A stretch of 5,542 nucleotides of DNA. It comes from Pseudomonadota bacterium (lineage in GTDB: Bacteria > Pseudomonadota > Gammaproteobacteria > Burkholderiales > Sulfuriferulaceae). Numbering within the stretch: position 1 is the first letter of the stretch; every line of letters starts with the position of its first letter. The notes under the pieces are model-generated. The model was not told the origin of the DNA. It saw only the letters and a program-made list of their open reading frames with translations, and searched no databases. Where the stretch lies: assembly GCA_021794855.1 (NCBI GenBank), contig JAJYPZ010000101.1, positions 1 to 5,542 on the forward strand, written 5' to 3'. Positions 1 through 5,542 of this stretch are shown here, one piece after another. The position numbers and the translations under genes were made by a program.

Positions 1-389
1 CCTTTAGGATCCGGCACGCGGGAAATATCCATGCTGAAATCGATGGCGCTCATGATGCCGTCGCCGAATTCTTCATGTATCAATGCCTTGATAGTCGTAC
101 CGTAGACATTGATCAATTCATAAAAACGGTAAATCAGCGGGTCGGCAGGGACCACCGTGGGTAGCGAGCCTTTGTACGGCACGATTTGCAACGCCGTGAC
201 GGCCTCGGCCGGTAACGCGAGCAATTTCCCTATCGTTGCGGCTTGCGTCTCGTCCAGCGTCATCTGTCCTAACAGCGCGGCAGTCGTCCATTCTTTGGAA
301 AGACCGATTTCATGGGCGATATCGGCCCATTTCAGCCGCTTTTCCAGTTTGGCGGCGATTATCAGCTCGGTAACTTCGGTGCGATTCAT
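1..389 (-). CDS. cynS: Cyanate hydratase (cyanase), C-terminus cut by window edge
   Basis: Cyanase catalyses the bicarbonate-dependent breakdown of cyanate to CO2 and ammonia (via carbamate) in the cytoplasm. Translating the minus strand from the ATG at 389-387 gives 129 residues open at the left edge; the E. coli enzyme has 156, so roughly the last 20 are missing. An N-terminal helical DNA-binding-like domain (about residues 1-75, with KRLKWADIAHEIGLSKEWT) is followed by the catalytic domain. The known catalytic triad Arg-Glu-Ser is present as R88 and E91 (in YRFYE) and S114 (in GIMSAI), with the same 26-residue Arg-to-Ser spacing as R96/S122 in E. coli. The block VYGTTIKALIHEEFGDG is typical of the family. 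The start is supported by AAGGA at 396-400, six bases upstream. It follows the ABC ATPase by 21 bases and is the last gene seen in the operon. Identification is firm. Confidence 0.97.
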   Translation of the reverse strand, partial: MNRTEVTELIIAAKLEKRLKWADIAHEIGLSKEWTTAALLGQMTLDETQAATIGKLLALPAEAVTALQIVPYKGSLPTVVPADPLIYRFYELINVYGTTIKALIHEEFGDGIMSAIDFSMDISRVPDPK

Positions 390-410
390 GATTTTTCCTT
401 ATAAGGACAG

Positions 411-1325
411 TTAAATTGCATACAGAACGGAGGGTCTCGACGATTGCTGCTGCAAGGGCATCGCGTCATCGCTCTCCTCTCCCGGCCGCACTTCAGGCGG
501 ATAGCGTTGCTCGCTCGCTGTCGCAGTCGTTTGAGACAGTTCGCGCGAACGCGTCACCAGAAAATCCACCAGATGATTGCGTATGCGGTAATACTGCGGA
601 TCTTTGTGGACATCGTGCCGGGTCCGATTGCGCGGCAGGGTATTGACCACGATTTCGGCGATCCGGGCGCGCGGGCCGTTCGTCATCAGAATAATCTTGT
701 CGGATAACAGCAACGCTTCATCGACGTCGTGGGTAATCATGAACACGGTTTGTCCGGTAGCGGCACAAATTTTAAGCAGCTCGTCCTGTATCACGCCCCG
801 GGTCAGCGCATCGAGCGCGCCGAACGGTTCGTCCAGCAGCAACATTTTGGGCTGGATGGAAAAGGCGCGGGCGATGCCTACCCGCTGCTTCATGCCGCCG
901 GACAGTTCGGAAGGTTTCTTGTGTCCGGAACCGGTCAACCCGACCAGATCGATAAATTGCAAACAATGTTCACGCACTTGGGCTGAGGACCAGTCGGGCC
1001 AGCGCGATTTGACGGCGAACTCGATATTTTTCGTTACCGACAGCCACGGCAGCAAGGCATGGCCCTGAAATACCACGCCTCGATCCAGACTGGGCCCGGA
1101 TACTTCGCGGCCATCCATGATCACGACGCCCGAACTGGGTTTGTCGAGGCCGGCCAATACGTTGAGTATGGTGGATTTGCCGCAACCGGAATGGCCGACG
1201 ATGCAGACGAATTCGCCCTTGCCGATGCCGAAATGTATATGCTCGAACACCACCAGCGGCGTTTGTCCGCGACCGCCCGGAAACACCCGGCTCAAATCTT
1301 CCACTGTCAGATAATCTGCAGACAT
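411..1325 (-). CDS. cynD: Nitrate/cyanate-type ABC transporter ATP-binding protein (NrtD/CynD family)
   Basis: A 304-residue cytoplasmic ATPase that powers the importer encoded by the two genes upstream. All nucleotide-binding elements are intact: Walker A GHSGCGKST (44-52), Q-loop Q87 in VVFQGHALLPW, signature LSGGMKQR (141-148), Walker B MLLLDEP (161-167), D-loop GALDA (169-173) and switch histidine H199 in MITHD. The blocks LLPWLSVTKNIEFAV and ILMTNGPRARIAEIV are typical of the nitrate/sulfonate/taurine/cyanate ATPase group. Residues from about 262 to 304 form a polar, low-complexity tail (SQTTATASEQ, LQQQSSRPS) beyond the usual end of the domain. The start at 1325 has a GAGGA ribosome-binding site that overlaps the stop codon of the permease gene, 9 bases away, which suggests translational coupling. 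Family assignment is firm. The substrate, and hence the symbol, is inferred from the downstream cyanase; nitrate, nitrite or bicarbonate cannot be excluded from this subunit. Confidence 0.9.
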   Translation of the reverse strand: MSADYLTVEDLSRVFPGGRGQTPLVVFEHIHFGIGKGEFVCIVGHSGCGKSTILNVLAGLDKPSSGVVIMDGREVSGPSLDRGVVFQGHALLPWLSVTKNIEFAVKSRWPDWSSAQVREHCLQFIDLVGLTGSGHKKPSELSGGMKQRVGIARAFSIQPKMLLLDEPFGALDALTRGVIQDELLKICAATGQTVFMITHDVDEALLLSDKIILMTNGPRARIAEIVVNTLPRNRTRHDVHKDPQYYRIRNHLVDFLVTRSRELSQTTATASEQRYPPEVRPGEESDDAMPLQQQSSRPSVLYAI

Positions 1326-1334
1326 GGCGTATCC

Positions 1335-2183
1335 TCAGTCGTTATAGGCCACCAGCCGCAACAACCGGCCGAAGATCGTATCCAGCAGCATGCCGACCGC
1401 ACCGATCATCAGAACGGCGAAAATGACGTTGGTCAGGCTCAGGTTATTCCACTCGTTCCAGACGAAATAGCCGATCCCCGTACCGCCCACCAGCATTTCC
1501 GCCGCCACAATGACCAGCCACGCAATTCCCATGGAAATCCGCATCCCGACCAGAATCGTCGGCGCGGCAGCAGGAAATATCACCAGAAAAGCTTTGCGCA
1601 GCGCCGACACTTCCAGCGTTCTGGCGACGTTTAGCCACTCCTGCCGGACCGAGCCGACGCCGTAAGCGGTATTGATCAGCATCGGCCAGAGCGAGCAGAT
1701 AAAGATCACAAAGATCGCCGAAGCCGATGCATCCTTGATGGTATAAAGCGCTAGCGGCATCCAGGCCAGGGGCGAAATCGGTTTGAGCAACTGGATAAAC
1801 GGATTGAAAGCGCGCTGCATCACCGGCGACATGCCGAGCAGAAATCCCAGCGGGATAGCCAGCAAGGCTGCCAGCACAAATCCGGCCAGCACTCGCGCCA
1901 GCGAATAACCCAACTGTATCCCTATGCCTTTGTCGTTAGGTCCGCGGTCGTAAAACGGATCCGACAACTGTTTGCGCACGGTATGCCAGAATTCGGTCGG
2001 AGTCGGCAGGCCGGATTTGTTCGCCGTATTGCCGCCCATCAGCGCCGCATATTCCGGGCTGAGCCTGGAGGATGCGTGGCTGACGGCACTGTCGGGCTGA
2101 GAGGCGAGACTCCAGCCCAGCAGCAGAACCGCCGCTAGCAGGATCGATACCATGAATGCCCTGAGATCGAGCGATTTGATCAT
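1335..2183 (-). CDS. cynB: Nitrate/cyanate-type ABC transporter permease (NrtB/CynB family)
   Basis: The inner-membrane channel subunit, 282 residues from the ATG at 2183. Hydrophobic segments lie at about 10-27, 94-118, 152-172, 218-234 and 251-270. A polar, probably periplasmic stretch (30-90) follows the first. The cytoplasmic EAA-type loop that contacts the ATPase is at about 182-208 (WLNVARTLEVSALRKAFLVI, then FP). The sequence after it (GMRISMGIAWLVIVAAEML, then GGTGIGYFVWNEWNN) is characteristic of NrtB-type permeases. The frame is open back to 2411, but that extension lies inside the cynA coding region, reads as arginine- and cysteine-rich shadow sequence and has no membrane character. 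Two ATGs, at 2189 and 2183, compete. The AGGAGG at 2192-2197 is 2 bases from the first and 8 from the second, so I chose 2183. The alternative start adds two residues (MT) and makes an ATGA overlap with the cynA stop. Substrate is inferred from context. Confidence 0.92.
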   Translation of the reverse strand: MIKSLDLRAFMVSILLAAVLLLGWSLASQPDSAVSHASSRLSPEYAALMGGNTANKSGLPTPTEFWHTVRKQLSDPFYDRGPNDKGIGIQLGYSLARVLAGFVLAALLAIPLGFLLGMSPVMQRAFNPFIQLLKPISPLAWMPLALYTIKDASASAIFVIFICSLWPMLINTAYGVGSVRQEWLNVARTLEVSALRKAFLVIFPAAAPTILVGMRISMGIAWLVIVAAEMLVGGTGIGYFVWNEWNNLSLTNVIFAVLMIGAVGMLLDTIFGRLLRLVAYND

Positions 2184-2185
2184 CG

Positions 2186-3535
2186 TCATGCCCTCCTGAT
2201 CTTGAATGACTTCAAATACTGCTCCGGCCGGGCAGGATCGAACGTCTTGCCCATGACGGTGTGAGTCGCATAATTGGCGGCGGGCGCAGGCAAGCCCATT
2301 TCTTTCAGCCGCTTGCGCGCATCGGTGGCCAGGAACACCTTTTCGGCCACCAGCCGGTAATTGACGTCGCCCTTGAGATAGCCCCAGCGCTGGAGTTGCG
2401 TGAGCATCCATACCGCCATCGATTGCCAGGGGAACGGGTCGAAATCGATCCGGTCGGGGACATTGCGCACGTGACCCAGACCGTCGGCGAAATGTCCGGT
2501 CATGACCTGCTCCAGCACCGGTATCGGCTGATTCAGATAATTGGCCGGCGCGATAGCCTGAATGACGGCGGCGCGATTTTGCGGTTTATGCGCGTAATCG
2601 GTGGCGCTGGCGATAGCGCGAAACAGCGCGGCGTAAGTATTGGGATAGTTTTTAATGAATCCCTCCGACACGCCGAACGCGCAGCACGGATGACCGTCCC
2701 AGATGTCGCGGGACAAGGTATGAATATAGCCGATTCCCTCGTAAACCGCCCGCTGGTTGAACGGTTCGGGGCCGAGGAAGCCGTCGATATTGCCGGCGCG
2801 TAGATTGGCGACCATATCGGGCGGCGACATGATGCGCAACTCGACGTCGTGATCGGGGTCGAGACCGTATTCCGCCAGAAAATAACGCAGCAATAAATTG
2901 TGCATGGAATAATCGAACGGCAGACCGAATTTCATTCCTTTCCATTGCCTGGGATCGAGTTTGTCACGGTGTTTGACGTGCAGCGTGATCGCCTGACCGT
3001 TGATGTTCTGGATTTCCGCCACTTCCATTGCCTGCGTCTGCGAACCCAGCCCCAGACTGATGGCCAGCGGCATGGGCGAGAGCATGTGCGCAGCGTCGTA
3101 TTCCTTATCCAGTACTTTGTCGCGAATTACCGCCCAGCCTGCGGTCTTGAGCAGCGAAACATTCAACCCTTCACGCGCATAGAAACCCATCGGCCCGGCC
3201 ATGATGATAGGCGTCGCGCACGAAATCGGAATAAAACCGATTTTGAGATCCGGCTTTTCCAGCGGCTTGCGTTCGGCGGCCAGCGCCTGAATGGCAGCCA
3301 GCGGAAAAAAAGAGGAAACCGCCGCCAGCGCAGTGCCCGCCCCTACTGCGCGGATAAAATTGCGGCGTGTCGAATCGTGCGGGAACAGCGCACGCATCAG
3401 TGCGGACTCGATCACCCTGCCGATACGCGCTTCTTCGTCCAGATCATGCTCGACCTCGCTGCTATGGCGACCGCAACTGCAACGCTGCCGGGCAAGCTCG
3501 ATATCGGGATCGAAAGGATCGTCAAACGCAGACAT
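2186..3535 (-). CDS. cynA: Tat-exported substrate-binding protein of nitrate/cyanate ABC importer (NrtA/CynA family)
   Basis: A 449-residue periplasmic ligand-binding protein for the importer. The twin-arginine motif TRRNFIR (56-62) is followed by a hydrophobic segment (63-82) and a likely cleavage site around ALAA (84-87), so the protein would be exported folded by the Tat system. The mature part starts with KPDLKIGFIPI (94-104) and shows NrtA/CmpA-like blocks: GWAVIRDKVLDKEYDAAHML (133-152), GPEPFNQRAVYEGIGY (255-270) and IWDGHPCCAFG (278-288). The N-region before the twin arginine is unusually long (55 residues) and contains CSCGRH (19-24). The start at 3535 is backed by AGGGGAG (3542-3548) six bases upstream. 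An internal ATG at 3397 (M47) would give a more usual Tat leader but has no good ribosome-binding site. The gene sits 35 bases after the rhodanese and abuts cynB. The family is sure; cyanate as ligand is inferred from the linked cyanase, and nitrate, nitrite or bicarbonate remain possible. Confidence 0.92.
   Translation of the reverse strand: MSAFDDPFDPDIELARQRCSCGRHSSEVEHDLDEEARIGRVIESALMRALFPHDSTRRNFIRAVGAGTALAAVSSFFPLAAIQALAAERKPLEKPDLKIGFIPISCATPIIMAGPMGFYAREGLNVSLLKTAGWAVIRDKVLDKEYDAAHMLSPMPLAISLGLGSQTQAMEVAEIQNINGQAITLHVKHRDKLDPRQWKGMKFGLPFDYSMHNLLLRYFLAEYGLDPDHDVELRIMSPPDMVANLRAGNIDGFLGPEPFNQRAVYEGIGYIHTLSRDIWDGHPCCAFGVSEGFIKNYPNTYAALFRAIASATDYAHKPQNRAAVIQAIAPANYLNQPIPVLEQVMTGHFADGLGHVRNVPDRIDFDPFPWQSMAVWMLTQLQRWGYLKGDVNYRLVAEKVFLATDARKRLKEMGLPAPAANYATHTVMGKTFDPARPEQYLKSFKIRRA
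2192..2197 (-). promoter_or_regulatory. Ribosome-binding site deciding the cynB start
   Basis: On the minus strand this reads AGGAGG, the full anti-Shine-Dalgarno complement, within the last codons of cynA. It lies only 2 bases before the ATG at 2189, too close for normal initiation, but 8 bases before the ATG at 2183. Its position inside the end of cynA means ribosomes finishing cynA are next to the cynB start, consistent with coupled translation. Confidence 0.75.
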
Positions 3536-3541
3536 ACGCCA

Positions 3542-3548
3542 CTCCCCT
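3542..3548 (-). promoter_or_regulatory. Ribosome-binding site of cynA
   Basis: On the minus strand this reads AGGGGAG, six bases before the ATG at 3535. It is preceded by an A/T-only stretch containing (AAAT)x3 on the plus strand at 3550-3561, which would be U-rich and unstructured in the mRNA. This site is the main reason for preferring the long form of the binding protein over an internal start at 3397. Confidence 0.75.
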
Positions 3549-3570
3549 GAAATAAATAAATATCATTCCG

Positions 3571-4428
3571 TCATGCACTCGGAAAACCGGTTTCTATCGG
3601 CAGTGCCGGGTCTCGCGACCATTCGTTCCACGAACCGAAATAGATTTTTACGTCCTTGATGCCGGCTTCTTTCAAGGCCAGAAAAGTATTGGACGCCCGG
3701 GCGCCCTTGAAGCAGTAAATATAAACTTTGGAATGAGGCAGAATACCGACGGTCTGACATTCCGCCAGGACTTCATCGCGGGCCTTGAATACGCTGCCGT
3801 CAGCCGAAGGTTTCATGAGGCGATACCACTCCAGCCATCGAGCGCCCGGAATACGCCCCTTGCGCGGACAAAAATCCGGGCCGTAAGGAGAAGAACTGAT
3901 ACCGATCCATTCATCCACATCGCGTACGTCAAGCTTGATAATCGACGGATCTTTCACGGCCGCCAGCATTTTTTCCTTGTCTACCATCACAGAGGACGGC
4001 TTGACCGGAGCCGGAAATTCGGCGGCAACCGGAATCGCAGCTTCGGTGCTGACCGGCAAACCGGCCGCCAGCCAGGCCCGGTATCCGCCGTGCAAAACTT
4101 TAACCTTGGGATAACCCAGATACTGAAGCATGAAATAGCCCCGGCAGGATTGCCCGAAACCGGTATTCATCGCATCTTCGTAAATGACCGCCGTTTCCTT
4201 GCCCGACAGTCCGGCGGCACCGAAAGCCGCAGCGAATTTGTGCTGGAGGGAAAGCAGGCTTTCGGGATCGGACATGGAAAGGTAAGTAAATATTTCCCGC
4301 AGATTGATCGCGCCCGGAATATGACCCCGAGCGTAAACCTCAGGATCTCTGGTATCGATCAATACGATAGACTCCGAATTCATGCTTTGATGCAGTGGTT
4401 CTGGCTCGATCAAAATCCGCTCGCTCAT
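3571..4428 (-). CDS. Two-domain rhodanese-type sulfurtransferase (thiosulfate/mercaptopyruvate sulfurtransferase family)
   Basis: This 285-residue protein has the tandem-rhodanese layout and usual length of thiosulfate:cyanide sulfurtransferases (EC 2.8.1.1) and 3-mercaptopyruvate sulfurtransferases (EC 2.8.1.2). Domain 1 (about 1-125) has [19 protein letters not shown] (22-40), but its active-loop position (IYEDAMNTG, 82-90) lacks the cysteine, as is normal for the structural domain. Domain 2 (about 145-280) has LDVRDVDEW (166-174), [11 protein letters not shown] (191-201) and the active loop CFKGARAS with catalytic C239. A lysine two positions after the cysteine matches thiosulfate-type CRKG loops better than mercaptopyruvate-type CGSG loops, so I lean to thiosulfate:cyanide activity; this is inference. 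No signal peptide is seen, so it is probably cytoplasmic. AAGGA (4435-4439) six bases upstream supports the start. It is the first gene of the operon, directly behind the predicted sigma-54 promoter, suggesting a role linked to cyanate or cyanide. Confidence 0.93.
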   Translation of the reverse strand: MSERILIEPEPLHQSMNSESIVLIDTRDPEVYARGHIPGAINLREIFTYLSMSDPESLLSLQHKFAAAFGAAGLSGKETAVIYEDAMNTGFGQSCRGYFMLQYLGYPKVKVLHGGYRAWLAAGLPVSTEAAIPVAAEFPAPVKPSSVMVDKEKMLAAVKDPSIIKLDVRDVDEWIGISSSPYGPDFCPRKGRIPGARWLEWYRLMKPSADGSVFKARDEVLAECQTVGILPHSKVYIYCFKGARASNTFLALKEAGIKDVKIYFGSWNEWSRDPALPIETGFPSA

Positions 4429-4429
4429 G

Positions 4430-4453
4430 ATTAGTCCTTATTTACAATTAGTC
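4430..4453. repeat. Short direct repeat ATTAGTC in the operon leader
   Basis: ATTAGTC occurs at 4430-4436 and again at 4447-4453, 17 bases apart. Both copies lie between the predicted transcription start and the rhodanese start codon, and the ribosome-binding site lies at the end of the first copy. No function is known; it may be chance in an A/T-rich leader. Confidence 0.3.
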
Positions 4454-4466
4454 ATAAGCCCTCAAA

Positions 4467-4482
4467 AGCAACAAATATGCCA
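4467..4482 (-). promoter_or_regulatory. Sigma-54 (-24/-12) promoter of the rhodanese-cynABDS operon
   Basis: On the minus strand this reads TGGCATATTTGTTGCT, against the consensus TGGCAC-N5-TTGCW. Only the sixth base of the -24 element differs, and the invariant GG (4481-4480) and GC (4469-4468) are separated by exactly 10 bases. Taking the C of the GC as -12 puts the transcription start near 4456, giving a leader of roughly 28 bases that contains the AAGGA ribosome-binding site of the rhodanese gene. The divergent gene encodes a sigma-54 activator, which fits. No competing sigma-70 promoter was convincing on this strand. Confidence 0.85.
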
Positions 4483-4549
4483 GACGGAATCCTGCAACCA
4501 TAAGCGTCATTCGAAAGACAATTTTCTGTTCGCCCGATTTTTGCTTACA

Positions 4550-4561
4550 TTTGTCTACAAA
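4550..4561. promoter_or_regulatory. Candidate activator-binding dyad (upstream activating sequence)
   Basis: TTTGTCTACAAA has perfect 5-base arms around a central CT. Farther out, ACA and TGT also mirror each other, but out of register by one base. Its centre is about 100 bp upstream of the predicted sigma-54 transcription start, within the usual range of enhancer sites for this class of activator. It directly abuts the first possible start codon of the regulator gene, so binding there could also limit the regulator's own expression. An inverted copy of the half-site TTGTCT lies at 4516-4521. Short dyads arise by chance, so this stays a candidate. Confidence 0.4.
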
Positions 4562-5542
4562 ATGTCAGAAAGAAACGCGATGCCACTCGATATGGAAACC
4601 CGCTGTCCGCCGGAAATCCTGGCCGACGAAGAATTGCTGGTAATACGCGAAGCCTCTGCGCTTATGAGCAAAAGCCGTGACCAGCATTACGTCATCCGCG
4701 AGATCCTTCATCTGCTATCCGAATTGCTGGGCTTGAATCGGGGACGGGTACTGCTGCCCGATACCGCAGCTCAGGAACTGTATCTGGCGCATGCCTACGG
4801 CCTGTCGCCGCAAGAGATGAGCCACGGCCGTTTCCGTTACGGCGAAGGCATTACCGGCAGAGTCATGCAGACTGGACAGACAGCCATTGTCCAGGACATC
4901 GATAACGAACCGGCCTTTCTGTTTCGCAGCGTTGCACGGGAGCGCTTGCCGCACGAAACAGTCTCGTTTATTGCCATGCCTTTGCAGCAAGGCGGACAGA
5001 TATTGGGCGTGCTGGGAGTGCATCGCCTGCGCGACCGGCCGCGCCCGCTGGCGCGCGACCTGCAGATATTGGGTATCGTCGCCACCTTGATCGCCCAGGT
5101 ATTGTTGCTGAATCGCTATATTGAAGAACGCACCGCGCACCTGGAAACGGAGAACCGCGAGCTGAAATGGGCATTGAACAAGGACCCGTCCAGCGTAGGC
5201 TCGTTCGGTATAGTCGGAGAATCGATGCCGTTAAGACATGCGTTAAAACAGGTGCTTCAGGTCGCGCAAACCGATGCGACGGTCTTGCTGCTGGGCGAAT
5301 CGGGCACCGGAAAAGAGCTTTTTGCCCGCGCCCTGCACCTTTCCGGCGCACGCCGCGACCACCCTTTCATCAAAGTGAACTGCGGTGCGATACCGGAAAA
5401 CCTGTTCGAATCGGAATTGTTCGGCTATGAAAAAGGCGCGTTTACCGGCGCCACCAGCTGTCGTCCGGGTTATTTCGAGCAAGCCGGCAACGGCACGCTC
5501 TTTCTGGACGAAATCGGCGACATGCCGCTGGCCATGCAAGTC
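4562..5542 (+). CDS. cynF: Sigma-54-dependent transcriptional activator with GAF sensor domain, C-terminus cut by window edge
   Basis: A bacterial enhancer-binding protein that remodels sigma-54 RNA polymerase; 327 residues are visible. An N-terminal GAF domain (about 30-185) shows NifA-like blocks [15 protein letters not shown] (92-106) and FIAMPL (136-141). A helical linker (about 185-206, [20 protein letters not shown]) follows, then the AAA+ domain from about 217. The AAA+ domain has Walker A GESGTGKE (245-252), the sigma-54-contacting loop GAFTGA intact (292-297) and Walker [11 protein letters not shown] (311-320). The rest of the AAA+ domain and the expected Fis-type DNA-binding domain lie beyond the edge. 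No receiver domain precedes it, so direct ligand sensing by GAF is likelier than phosphorylation. Possible starts are 4562, 4580 and 4592. None has a clear ribosome-binding site; 4580 has a weak purine run (AGAAAG). Divergent placement from a sigma-54 promoter points to control of the cyn operon. The symbol follows the cynF gene I recall from Pseudomonas cyn clusters and is tentative. Confidence 0.93.
   Translation, partial: MSERNAMPLDMETRCPPEILADEELLVIREASALMSKSRDQHYVIREILHLLSELLGLNRGRVLLPDTAAQELYLAHAYGLSPQEMSHGRFRYGEGITGRVMQTGQTAIVQDIDNEPAFLFRSVARERLPHETVSFIAMPLQQGGQILGVLGVHRLRDRPRPLARDLQILGIVATLIAQVLLLNRYIEERTAHLETENRELKWALNKDPSSVGSFGIVGESMPLRHALKQVLQVAQTDATVLLLGESGTGKELFARALHLSGARRDHPFIKVNCGAIPENLFESELFGYEKGAFTGATSCRPGYFEQAGNGTLFLDEIGDMPLAMQV

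Noticed and set aside
390..410. Terminator between the ATPase gene and cynS
   Set aside because: The 21-base gap holds the cynS ribosome-binding site and has no room or sequence for a GC-rich hairpin plus T-run.
2190..2411. Upstream extension of the permease frame to an ATG at 2411
   Set aside because: It lies within cynA in another frame, reads as Arg/Cys/Gly-rich shadow sequence without membrane segments, and a perfect AGGAGG sits next to the ATGs at 2189 and 2183.
411..3535. Annotation as a nitrate assimilation transporter (nrtABD)
   Set aside because: The protein family alone would permit it, but the operon ends in cyanase and no nitrate or nitrite reductase gene is seen, so a cyanate role is the better reading, though not proven.
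2900..3550. Plus-strand open frame of 216 codons opposite cynA
   Set aside because: It is antisense to a clearly recognisable gene, is rich in Arg, His and Gln as expected for a shadow frame, and matches no family I recognise.
3536..3570. Separate promoter or terminator between the rhodanese gene and cynA
   Set aside because: The 35-base gap is A/T-rich with (AAAT)x3 but shows no hairpin and no -24/-12 or good -35/-10 pair; it is better explained as an unstructured ribosome-entry region.
3733..4434. Plus-strand open frame of 233 codons opposite the rhodanese gene
   Set aside because: It is antisense to a gene with full rhodanese motifs, has shadow-like composition, and no domain was recognised.
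4500..4561. Sigma-70 promoter for the regulator gene
   Set aside because: Only weak matches were seen (an AAGACA-like -35 with no good -10 at proper spacing), so no promoter is called.
4500..4561. NifA (TGT-N10-ACA) or NtrC-type enhancer sites
   Set aside because: Each TGT in the region was checked for ACA at the right spacing and none fitted; no NtrC-like TGCACC dyad is present. The dyad found is of a different type.
4715..5351. Minus-strand open frames opposite the sigma-54 activator
   Set aside because: The plus strand encodes intact GAF and AAA+ motifs throughout; these frames are its complement and contain no recognisable domain.

Overview
The window holds most of a cyanate-utilisation or detoxification locus with its own regulator. 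Five genes lie close together on the minus strand, transcribed from about 4456 down to 1: a two-domain rhodanese-type sulfurtransferase, then the substrate-binding protein, permease and ATPase of a nitrate/cyanate-type ABC importer, then cyanase (cynS, cut by the left edge). A sigma-54-dependent activator of the GAF-AAA+ type diverges from them on the plus strand from 4562 and is cut by the right edge. The protein families (Tat-exported NrtA-like protein, NrtB/NrtD-like subunits, NifA-like activator), the intermediate base composition and the Shine-Dalgarno sites suggest a proteobacterium, probably gamma- or betaproteobacterial. The genus cannot be read from this window.

Layout: cynS 1-389 (-), cynD-like ATPase 411-1325 (-), cynB-like permease 1335-2183 (-), cynA-like binding protein 2186-3535 (-), rhodanese 3571-4428 (-), a 133-bp divergent control region 4429-4561, and a cynF-like regulator 4562-5542 (+). 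Gaps between the minus-strand genes are about 2 to 35 bases with no terminator-like hairpin seen, so they very likely form one operon. No tRNA, rRNA, insertion sequence, CRISPR array or long repeat was seen.

The most informative non-coding signal is a well-formed -24/-12 (sigma-54) promoter at 4467-4482, pointing into the rhodanese gene. It has the GG-N10-GC spacing and sits 39 bases before the rhodanese start codon. The neighbouring gene encodes a sigma-54 activator with an intact GAFTGA loop. A short dyad (TTTGTCTACAAA) lies about 100 bp upstream of the predicted transcription start, where enhancer sites of such activators are usually found. Activator, enhancer candidate, promoter and target operon therefore look like a self-contained circuit. 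I recall the cynF-cynABDS cluster of Pseudomonas pseudoalcaligenes as having a similar plan; here a rhodanese gene is inserted as the first gene of the operon.

Working model (inference): the ABC system imports cyanate, cyanase converts it with bicarbonate to CO2 and ammonia through carbamate, and the sulfurtransferase handles cyanide or another sulfane-sulfur acceptor. The GAF domain of the activator would sense a small molecule linked to cyanate, cyanide or nitrogen status.
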